Part shown: positions 41,198 to 47,634 of the stretch, piece after piece
How the letters are laid out: each line of letters opens with the position of its first letter
Position numbering within the stretch: position 1 is the first letter of the stretch
Assembly (NCBI GenBank): GCA_021785405.1
Contig: JAJYFF010000018.1
Location: forward strand, 1-47,634
Reading direction: 5' to 3'
Length of the DNA stretch: 47,634 bases
Source: Pseudomonadota bacterium
Lineage (GTDB): Bacteria; Pseudomonadota; Gammaproteobacteria; Steroidobacterales; Steroidobacteraceae
The notes under the pieces: generated by a model
Told to the model about the DNA's origin: nothing
The model's input: only the letters and a program-made list of their open reading frames with translations
Databases searched by the model: none
Translations under genes and position numbers: made by a program

Positions 41198-41215
41198 ATG
41201 TAACGAACATTACAT
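41198..41215. promoter_or_regulatory. Candidate Lrp-type operator in the lrp/aminotransferase divergent promoter
   Basis: ATGTAA-CGAACA-TTACAT is a perfect 6-6-6 palindrome located 36 bases upstream of the lrp start and 102 bases upstream of the aminotransferase start. Its near twin lies before the permease operon. Confidence 0.65.
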
Positions 41216-41239
41216 TAAACTGGCCGCTATCGACAAAAA

Positions 41240-41270
41240 TGTAAGCCGATACCGCGGGCGTCTGCTTACA
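41240..41270. promoter_or_regulatory. Second inverted repeat in the lrp/aminotransferase promoter
   Basis: TGTAAGC at 41240-41246 and its perfect complement GCTTACA at 41264-41270 are separated by 17 bases. The TGTAA half is shared with the 6-6-6 palindromes, so this may be a lower-affinity or spread dimer site for the same regulator. Confidence 0.4.
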
Positions 41271-41316
41271 ATTTGCCGTTACGCACCGTCCTCACGTCGG
41301 AGACCCGAGGCGATCC

Positions 41317-42555
41317 ATGACCGACAAGCTCGCGCGACGCATGCAACGCGTCAAACCTTCCGCGATCCGGGAACTGCTCCGGTTGGGCGCGGATCCCCAG
41401 ATCATCTCGTTCGGCGGCGGATACCCGGACCCGGATTCGTTCCCGCGCGTCGAACTCGCGCGCGCGTACCAACAGGCCCTGCTCGATGTCGGTTCGTCGA
41501 GCCTGCAGTACGCGACCTCGCAAGGGCTGGAAGGGCTGCGCTCCGCAGTCGCGGCGCGGATGCAGCGCGACGGCGTCGCCTGCTCCGCCGACGAGGTACT
41601 GATCGTGCAGGGCGCGCAGCAAGGCCTCGACTTGATCGCGAAACTGCTGATCAACCGGGGTGACGGGATCGTGACCGAGAACCCGACCTTCCTCGGTGCG
41701 CTGATCGCGTTCAATCCGTGCCAGCCGCGGTATGCGGCGGTCCCGATGGACGGCGAGGGCATGCGCGTCGATCGGCTCGAAGCCGTGCTCGCGCACACGC
41801 CGCACGCGAAGCTGATCTACGTGATCCCGGACTTCCAGAATCCCACCGGGACGTCGATGAGCCTCGAGCGGCGCCGCGCGCTCGTCGAGTTCGCGAACCG
41901 TCACGACCTGATGATCCTCGAGGACAGCCCCTATCGGGACATCCGCTTCGCCGGCCAGGCGTTGCCGCCGATCAAGCGGTTCGACACCGAGGATCGCGTG
42001 TTCTACGTCGGCAGCTTCTCGAAGATCATCGCGCCCGGCCTGCGGCTCGGCTGGGTCGTGGCCGCGCGCGCGTTGATCGAAAGACTGGGGCTGCTCAAGC
42101 TGGCCGCGGACACCCAGTGCAGCACGATCAACATGACCGCGACCACGCTGCTGCTGGAGAGCTTCGACCTCGACGCGCACATCGCACGGGTGAGCGAGCG
42201 CTATCGGCACAAGAAGTCGGTGATGCTCGACACCCTCCGCCGAACCTTCCCGTCCGAGGTCAGCTGCACCGACCCCGAGGGCGGGTTGTTCACCTGGCTC
42301 ACGTTTCCGGAGGGCTTCGACGCCGGTCGATTCCTGTACGACGTGGCGATACCGAAGGCGAAGGTGGCGTACGTACCGGGAGCGACGTTCTTCCCCGCCC
42401 GCCAGCGCCCGAATCATGCGCGGCTGAGCTATGCGACGCAGCCGGACGAGGCGATCGTGCGCGGGATCGCGGCGCTCGGGGCGGCGTTGAACGAGGAGCA
42501 GGCACGCGGCTGGCCGCACTGCGGCGCCGGCGCGGTCGCCGCCGGGAACGTCTGA
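41317..42555 (+). CDS. PLP-dependent aminotransferase, class I/II (LysN/MocR-catalytic type)
   Basis: A 412-residue fold-type I aminotransferase. The pyridoxal lysine is K236 in GSFSKIIAPGLRLGW, with YVIPDFQNPTGTSMSLERRR and SFGGGYPDPDSFP, typical of the 2-aminoadipate/aromatic aminotransferase group that also supplies the catalytic half of MocR regulators; no DNA-binding domain is present here. It probably deaminates an amino acid imported by the neighbouring system to its 2-oxo acid. It diverges from the Lrp regulator across a 154-base region with two inverted repeats and is followed 37 bases later by a CMD-family gene. Confidence 0.93.
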   Translation: MTDKLARRMQRVKPSAIRELLRLGADPQIISFGGGYPDPDSFPRVELARAYQQALLDVGSSSLQYATSQGLEGLRSAVAARMQRDGVACSADEVLIVQGAQQGLDLIAKLLINRGDGIVTENPTFLGALIAFNPCQPRYAAVPMDGEGMRVDRLEAVLAHTPHAKLIYVIPDFQNPTGTSMSLERRRALVEFANRHDLMILEDSPYRDIRFAGQALPPIKRFDTEDRVFYVGSFSKIIAPGLRLGWVVAARALIERLGLLKLAADTQCSTINMTATTLLLESFDLDAHIARVSERYRHKKSVMLDTLRRTFPSEVSCTDPEGGLFTWLTFPEGFDAGRFLYDVAIPKAKVAYVPGATFFPARQRPNHARLSYATQPDEAIVRGIAALGAALNEEQARGWPHCGAGAVAAGNV

Positions 42556-42592
42556 CGGACGGATCGATCGAGAATCTCAACGGGAGGGTCAC

Positions 42593-42988
42593 GTGGCGCA
42601 AAAGAGAGAGCCGATTGAATACGCCGATGCATCGCCGGAAGTGCGTGCGGTCTACGACGACATCATGGCCACGCGCAAGATCGATTGGGTGAACAACTTC
42701 TGGAAAGTGCTCGCTCACGATCCGCCGACGTTGCGTCGAATCTGGTCCAACATCAAGGAAGTGATGGGCCCGGGCGCGCTGGATCCGCTCGTCAAGGAGA
42801 TGATCTACGTCGCGGTCAGCGCGAGCAACGGCTGCCGGTATTGCATCGCGTCGCACGGCGCCGCGGCCCGCAAGAAAGGCATGACCGAGGCGCAATACTC
42901 GGAGATGCTCGCGATCGTCGGCCTCGCGAACGAGACCAATCGGCTCGTCACGGCCCTCGACGTGGCCGTGGACGAGCGATTTCGCTGA
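42593..42988 (+). CDS. Carboxymuconolactone decarboxylase-family protein (AhpD-like)
   Basis: A 131-residue CMD/AhpD-type protein with the redox motif C81-x2-C84-x3-H88 (NGCRYCIASHG). Such proteins are peroxidase-related or decarboxylase-like and often act in redox defence. The start is a GTG with GGGAGG 5 bases upstream. It is probably co-transcribed with the aminotransferase. A convergent dehydrogenase gene ends 33 bases away. Confidence 0.93.
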   Translation: MAQKREPIEYADASPEVRAVYDDIMATRKIDWVNNFWKVLAHDPPTLRRIWSNIKEVMGPGALDPLVKEMIYVAVSASNGCRYCIASHGAAARKKGMTEAQYSEMLAIVGLANETNRLVTALDVAVDERFR

Positions 42989-43021
42989 GGCGCGCGGCGG
43001 GCTGACCGGGCGGCGGCGCGC

Positions 43022-45457
43022 TCACGCGCGCATCCGCTCCCCCGACGGGTCGAACAGCGGTTGCGGCGCGATCGTCGCCGGCCGCCGATCGCCGAGGATC
43101 TCGATCTCGAACGCGCGCGGGCTCGTGTCCGCGGCCAATGCGACCGGCACGTAGCCTTGGGCGAGGGATCGGTCGACGCAGTGGCCGTAGCCACCGGAGG
43201 TGACCCAGCCGACCACCTCGCCGCGATGCCAGATCGGTTCGTCGCCGAGCACGTCGGCGTCGAGCGCATCGACGACGAAGCTCACGCGGCGCAGCGTCCC
43301 GCCGGCGCGTTGCTCGCCGAGCGCGGCCTCGCGGCCGATGAAATCCGGCTTGCCGAGATCGACGAAGCGATCCAGTCCGGCCTCGAACGGCCCGTAGATC
43401 GGCCGCAGTTCCCGGTACCAGGTCGGGAAATTCTTCTCGAGGCGCAGGCACAGCAACGCGCGCATCCCGAAGTGGATCATCGCGTGGTCCTTGCCGGCCT
43501 CGAGCAGCGCCTCGTAGAGTCTGAGTTCGTATTCCGGCGCGACCCAGATCTCATAGCCGAGTTCGCCGGTGTAGCTCACCCGGTTGACCATCGCCGGGAC
43601 CTTGCCGACGTCCATCGCGCGGTGCTCCATGAACTTGAACGCGGTCGCGGACACGTCCTCGTCGGTCACGCGCTCGAGCACCGCGCGGGCGCGCGGCCCG
43701 GCGATCGCGAGCCCGACGAGACCGAGGTCGAATCGACGGATGCGCACCGATCCGTCCGCCGGCAGGTGCGATTCGAACCAGCGGAGGTGGTGGATCTGCG
43801 CCTGCGACGAACCCCAGATCAGGAATCGCTCCGGCGCGGCCCGCGCGATCGTGAAATCGCCGATCAGCTTGCCGGCGTCGTTCAGCATCGGCGTCAGCAC
43901 CAGCCGCCCGAGGCGCGGCATCCGGTTGGTCATCAGGCGATCGAGGAATCGCTCGGCGCCCGGGCCCGCGACTTCGAACTTCGCGAAGTTCGCGATCTCG
44001 GTCAGGCCGACGCCGTTGCGCACCCCGAGGCACTCGGCCTTCACGTGCGGAAAATCGTTCGAGCGATGGAACGAGACCACGTCGTGCGGTGCGACGCCGG
44101 GCGGCGCGAACCACAGGGGCGTCTCGAGGCCCCAGCTGTCGCCCATGACCGCGCCTTGCGCGAGCATCCGATCGTACAGCGGCGTGGTCTGCTGCGGACG
44201 CGCCGCCGGCAATTCCTCGTTCGGAAAGCGGATCGAGAATCGCCGCGAATAATTCTCCCGCACTTTCGCGTTCGTGTAGCTGCGCGTCGCCCAGCCCCCG
44301 TAGCGCGCGACGTCCATCGCCCAGACGTCGAAGCCCGGATCGCCGTTCACCATCCATTGCGACAACGCGAGCCCGACGCCGCCACCCTGGCTGAACCCGG
44401 CCATCACCGCGCACGCGCACCAGAAGCCCGGCAATCCCTGCACCGGTCCCACCAAGGGGTTGCCGTCGGGGGAGAACGTGAACGGGCCGTTGACGACCCG
44501 CTTGATGCCGGCGTGGGCCATCGCGGGGAAGTGCTGGAAGCCGAGTTCGAGCGACGGGGCGATCCGGTCGAGATCCGGCGGCAGCAATTGCGCGCCGAAG
44601 TCCCACGGCGTCTGCCGGGGCTGCCACGGGACGCAGGCCTTCTCGTAGGTGCCGAGCACCATGCCGGTGCGTTCCTGGCGCATGTAGATCTCGGCCTTGA
44701 AGTCGATCGCGTGCGGCAGTTCGTGGCCGCGTTCGCGGTTGAACGCGACGACCTCCGGCATCTCGTCGGTCACGAGATACATGTGCTCCATCGCGAGCAC
44801 CGGCAGCTCGAGGCCGACCATGCGGCCGACCTCCCGGGCCCACAGTCCGCCGGCGTTCACGACGTGCTCGGCGACGATCGTCCCTTGGGTGGTGACCACG
44901 TCCCAGCCGCCGCCGGGGCGGCGCGCGAGATCGGTGACGCGGGTTTGCTGATAGACCTCCGCGCCGCCGATCCTGGCGGCCTTCGCGTAGGCGTGGGTCG
45001 TCCCGTACGGGTCGAGATTGCCGTCCGCGGCGTCGAGCATCGCACCGACGAAGTAACGTTCCTCGATCAGCGGCAGCAGCGCCTTCGCCTCCGACGGGGT
45101 CAGGAGCGAGGTCTCGAGGCCGAGATAGCGGGCGCGCGCGTGCGCCATCTTGAGCCACTCCATGCGCTCCGGCGTGTCCGCGAGCAGCAATCCGCCGGAG
45201 CGGTGCAGGCCGCAGGATTGACCGGAGATCCGCTCGAGCTCGTCGTACAGGCCGATCGTGTAGCCCTGGAGCTTCGCGACGTTCGGGTCGCCGTTCAAGG
45301 TGTGAAAGCCGCCCGCGGCGTGCCAGGTGGAGCCCGCCGTCAACTGATCGCGCTCGATCAACACGACGTCCTTCCAGCCGGCTTTGGTCAGGTGGTAGAG
45401 CACGCTGCAGCCGACGACGCCGCCGCCGATCACCGCGACACGGGTATGTGATTTCAT
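43022..45457 (-). CDS. Dimethylglycine/sarcosine dehydrogenase-like flavoprotein
   Basis: An 811-residue two-domain enzyme that oxidatively demethylates an N-methylated glycine. The N-terminal FAD-binding domain (about residues 1-370) begins VAVIGGGVVGCSVLYHL and has AGSTWHAAGGFHTL; H46 is where mammalian homologues attach flavin covalently (family knowledge). A middle FAO_M-like part follows, then a C-terminal GcvT-like aminomethyltransferase domain (about 430-810) ending in WVTSGGYGHCVDRSLAQGYV. The one-carbon unit would pass to tetrahydrofolate. The start overlaps the stop of soxG by four bases (ATGA). The ribosome binding site is weak, consistent with coupling. Confidence 0.92.
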   Translation of the reverse strand: MKSHTRVAVIGGGVVGCSVLYHLTKAGWKDVVLIERDQLTAGSTWHAAGGFHTLNGDPNVAKLQGYTIGLYDELERISGQSCGLHRSGGLLLADTPERMEWLKMAHARARYLGLETSLLTPSEAKALLPLIEERYFVGAMLDAADGNLDPYGTTHAYAKAARIGGAEVYQQTRVTDLARRPGGGWDVVTTQGTIVAEHVVNAGGLWAREVGRMVGLELPVLAMEHMYLVTDEMPEVVAFNRERGHELPHAIDFKAEIYMRQERTGMVLGTYEKACVPWQPRQTPWDFGAQLLPPDLDRIAPSLELGFQHFPAMAHAGIKRVVNGPFTFSPDGNPLVGPVQGLPGFWCACAVMAGFSQGGGVGLALSQWMVNGDPGFDVWAMDVARYGGWATRSYTNAKVRENYSRRFSIRFPNEELPAARPQQTTPLYDRMLAQGAVMGDSWGLETPLWFAPPGVAPHDVVSFHRSNDFPHVKAECLGVRNGVGLTEIANFAKFEVAGPGAERFLDRLMTNRMPRLGRLVLTPMLNDAGKLIGDFTIARAAPERFLIWGSSQAQIHHLRWFESHLPADGSVRIRRFDLGLVGLAIAGPRARAVLERVTDEDVSATAFKFMEHRAMDVGKVPAMVNRVSYTGELGYEIWVAPEYELRLYEALLEAGKDHAMIHFGMRALLCLRLEKNFPTWYRELRPIYGPFEAGLDRFVDLGKPDFIGREAALGEQRAGGTLRRVSFVVDALDADVLGDEPIWHRGEVVGWVTSGGYGHCVDRSLAQGYVPVALAADTSPRAFEIEILGDRRPATIAPQPLFDPSGERMRA

Positions 45458-46098
45458 GCAAAGTCTCTGGTGGTTGAAGTCGGGGGATGCCATCGATCCG
45501 CGGCATCGGCGACGCACAGGTCGTAGCCGAACGGCAAGGCCTGGTCGAGCGTCCACTCCCAGGTCGAGACCGCGTAGGTCGAGAGCACGTACAAGTCGTA
45601 GCGCTGCACGTCGATCCGGTCGAGCAGCACCGGGGCATGGTGGACCCCGGTTTGCGCGAACGAACCGACCGGGAACGACGCATCGCGCAGATCGAGCGGA
45701 ACGAGCCGCGCCAGCAGCGCCGTCGCGGCCACGCCGTCGAGCGCGAGACGCACGCGCGCGTCGCTGAGCCGCGTCACGGCGCTGCCGGTGGCGCCGACCT
45801 CCCGCTCGAGGGCGGCCGGCAAATCCGGATCGTGGGTCGCGACCCAGAGCTGGTCGGGCGCGATGCGATACAGCCGATGCGCGCCCCGGTCGGCCGCGGT
45901 CCGCGGCGAGGTGGGTGGATCGCCGCCGCAGACGCGGGCGACCGCCGCGGCGCAGGCCGCGCGCACGGCGGGCCACGTGCCGAGCTGCAGGAGCGAGGTG
46001 CCGCGCACCTCGCCGATCCGCAGCCGCCGGCCGCCGTCGGTCCCGTCGCGGCCGCCGTCGGCCGCGCAATCGGCGAGCGGGGAGCGTCGTTCAAACAT
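45454..46098 (-). CDS. soxG: Sarcosine oxidase gamma subunit
   Basis: A 214-residue protein matching the SoxG family, a small structural subunit of heterotetrameric sarcosine oxidase. Family text includes LRIGEVRGTSLLQLGTWP, RIAPDQLWVAT and LSDARVRLALDG with VPLDLRDASFPVGSFAQTGV. It is a little longer than usual because of a Gly/Asp/Arg-rich stretch near residue 20. Its start overlaps the soxA stop by eight bases and its stop overlaps the dehydrogenase start by four. The gene order soxA-soxG-dehydrogenase suggests joint use on sarcosine or dimethylglycine. Confidence 0.92.
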   Translation of the reverse strand: MFERRSPLADCAADGGRDGTDGGRRLRIGEVRGTSLLQLGTWPAVRAACAAAVARVCGGDPPTSPRTAADRGAHRLYRIAPDQLWVATHDPDLPAALEREVGATGSAVTRLSDARVRLALDGVAATALLARLVPLDLRDASFPVGSFAQTGVHHAPVLLDRIDVQRYDLYVLSTYAVSTWEWTLDQALPFGYDLCVADAADRWHPPTSTTRDFA

Positions 46099-47634
46099 GC
46101 AGGCGCTTGCCTTCCGGATCGACGAACACCGGCGAGACGATGCGTGCCCGCACGGTCTCGTCCTTCAGCGGGAACGCGCAGACGATCTCCTCGCCCCGAT
46201 GCCGCAGCCCGCCTTGGTACAGCCCCAGCGCGATCGTCTTCCCGAGCACGGTCGAGAACGTCACCGAGGTCACGTAGCCGCGTCCGTGGCCGGCGATCGC
46301 GTCGCCGCGCGCGAACAGGATGGAACCGCCGCGCAGCCGCGCCCCGGCGTCGAGACACTCGAGACCGACGAGGCTCCAGCGATCGTCGGCTTGCAACGCC
46401 GGCCGTGCGCGCAGCGCGCGCCCGACGTAGGCCTTGTCGCCGGCGGCGAGCTTGCCGAGACCGAGGTCGTCGAGCGTGTTGCGATGGTCGAGCTCGAGAC
46501 CCGCGACGTGCCCTTTCTCGATCCGCAGCGAGGCGAGCGCCTCGAGGCCGTAGGGCTTGATGCCGAGCGGCGCGGCCCGCTCGAGCAGGTGCTCCCACAG
46601 CGCGATCCCGTGGGTCGAGGGCACGTACAACTCATAGGCGAGCTCGCCGGAGAAGCTCAAGCGCAGCACGCGCAGCGGCACGCCGTCGAGTGCGATCTCG
46701 CGCACGCCCATGTGCGGTAGCGCGGCATCCGCCAGGTCGACACCGGGCCATGCGAGCGCGAGCGCGTCGCGCGCGCGCGGACCGGCGACCGACATGCCCG
46801 CCCAGGCATCGGTGACCGACACGACCTGCACCGCGAGCTCGGGCCACGCCGTCTGCAGCAGGAACTCGAGCCAGGACAGCACCTCGCCCGCCTGCGCGGT
46901 GGTCGTGGTCATGAAGTAACGCTGCTCGCCGAAGCGCGCGGTCGTGCCGTCGTCGAGCACGGTCGCGTCGTCGTTCAGCATCACCCCGTAGCGGGCCCTG
47001 CCGACCGGGAGCTTCGCGAAGCCGTTCACGTAGACCCGGTTCAGGAACTCCGCCGCGTCCGGCCCCTGGACGTCGATCTTGCCGAGCGAGGACACGTCGG
47101 CGACACCGACGCCGTTGCGCACCGACCGCATTTCCTCGAGATAGGCCGAGCCGACGTCGCGGCCCGCCCAGGCATAGAACCACGGTCGCCGCCACGGCCC
47201 CGCCTCGATCATCGTCGCGCCGTTCGCGAGGTGCCAGGGCTCGAGCGGTGACCGGCGGATCGGCCGGAAGTGCTGGCCGACATTGCGCGCGGCGAGCGCG
47301 CCGACCGAGACGGGCGTGTACGGCGGACGGAACGTCGTGGTCGCGGTCGCGCCGACCGTGCGCGCGTCGAGCGAGGCGAGCGTCGCGATCGCGTTCAGGT
47401 TGCTGGTCTTGCCCTGGTCCGTGCCCATGCCGAGCGTCGTGTAGCGCTTCAAGTGCTCGACCGCGCCGTAGCCTTCCGCGTGGGCGAGCACGACGTCCTT
47501 CACCGTGACGTCGTTCTGCAGATCGACGAAGGTGCGGTCCCGGCCGTGTTGCGGCGGCGGGAGCGGGGCGGCGAGGGCCGCGGGCTCGGCGGCGTCCGCC
47601 GGCGCCGGCGGCGCGGCCGTGGCGTCGCCGGTGC
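46091..47634 (-). CDS. soxA: Sarcosine oxidase alpha subunit, C-terminal part (cut by right edge)
   Basis: The last 513 residues of SoxA; the N terminus lies beyond the window. It begins in a Pro/Ala-rich linker and continues with FVDLQNDVTVKDVVLAHAEG, which follows the pyridine-nucleotide domain in SoxA, then VEHLKRYTTLGMGTDQGKTS and a GcvT-like tetrahydrofolate-binding domain (VRNGVGVADVSSLGKIDVQG, YGLEALASLRIEKGHV, GYVTSVTFS). The subunit binds NAD and tetrahydrofolate in sarcosine oxidase, which converts sarcosine to glycine plus 5,10-methylene-THF and hydrogen peroxide. SoxB and SoxD, if present, lie upstream. Confidence 0.94.
   Translation of the reverse strand, partial: TGDATAAPPAPADAAEPAALAAPLPPPQHGRDRTFVDLQNDVTVKDVVLAHAEGYGAVEHLKRYTTLGMGTDQGKTSNLNAIATLASLDARTVGATATTTFRPPYTPVSVGALAARNVGQHFRPIRRSPLEPWHLANGATMIEAGPWRRPWFYAWAGRDVGSAYLEEMRSVRNGVGVADVSSLGKIDVQGPDAAEFLNRVYVNGFAKLPVGRARYGVMLNDDATVLDDGTTARFGEQRYFMTTTTAQAGEVLSWLEFLLQTAWPELAVQVVSVTDAWAGMSVAGPRARDALALAWPGVDLADAALPHMGVREIALDGVPLRVLRLSFSGELAYELYVPSTHGIALWEHLLERAAPLGIKPYGLEALASLRIEKGHVAGLELDHRNTLDDLGLGKLAAGDKAYVGRALRARPALQADDRWSLVGLECLDAGARLRGGSILFARGDAIAGHGRGYVTSVTFSTVLGKTIALGLYQGGLRHRGEEIVCAFPLKDETVRARIVSPVFVDPEGKRLHV

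Noticed and set aside
1-47634. CRISPR arrays, tRNA/rRNA genes, insertion sequences or prophage genes
   Set aside because: No regularly spaced repeats, tRNA-like cloverleaf, transposase, integrase or phage structural gene was recognised on either strand.

Overview
The window is high-GC bacterial chromosome (roughly two thirds G+C by eye) and densely coded; no intergenic gap reaches 300 bases. Four TonB-dependent outer-membrane receptors, lipoproteins, a Kup transporter and a binding-protein transporter resembling E. coli ynjBCD point to a Gram-negative proteobacterium, most likely a gammaproteobacterium living on peptides or amino acids. That placement is inference. No rRNA, tRNA, CRISPR array, insertion sequence or phage gene was seen.

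Left part (1-12,700): a minus-strand operon of a MetC-like PLP lyase, a cupin-like protein and a TonB receptor (cut by the left edge); a plus-strand flavin-binding protein translationally coupled to a remnant of prpF reduced to 55 codons; kup; nicotinate phosphoribosyltransferase; then, converging, a minus-strand set of a decayed S10 carboxypeptidase, an amidase and a TonB receptor. A DUF167 gene and a hypothetical gene follow on the plus strand.

Middle part (12,700-31,500): a DUF4382 lipoprotein; a secreted beta-propeller/phosphoesterase divergent from a TonB receptor with a Pho-box-like direct repeat between them; a bufferin-like cluster (two small secreted Cys-rich peptides, one of the DUF2282/BufA1 type, a DoxX membrane protein and a His-rich soluble protein) facing an ECF sigma factor; and a cluster recalling E. 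coli ydjXYZ-ynjABCDEF, with a TVP38 membrane domain fused to a flavin disulfide reductase, a four-gene ABC transporter, and convergent genes for a CDP-alcohol phosphatidyltransferase, a sterol-desaturase-like enzyme and a beta-propeller protein.

Right part (31,500-47,634): a seven-gene minus-strand operon (APC permease, TonB receptor, periplasmic cyclase, cupin, branched-chain aminotransferase, quinone oxidoreductase, SMP-30 protein) lies downstream of an Lrp/AsnC regulator. A second aminotransferase and a carboxymuconolactone-decarboxylase-like protein diverge from the regulator. Two nearly identical 18-bp palindromes sit at the regulator/aminotransferase promoter and before the permease, suggesting one Lrp-controlled regulon for uptake and breakdown of an amino-acid-related compound. 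The window ends in sarcosine-oxidase genes (soxA partial, soxG) overlapping a dimethylglycine/sarcosine-dehydrogenase-like gene.

The most unusual items are the bufferin-like cluster lacking its usual maturation enzymes, the Lrp-type regulon with paired operators, and two genes (prpF, S10 peptidase) reduced by internal deletions.
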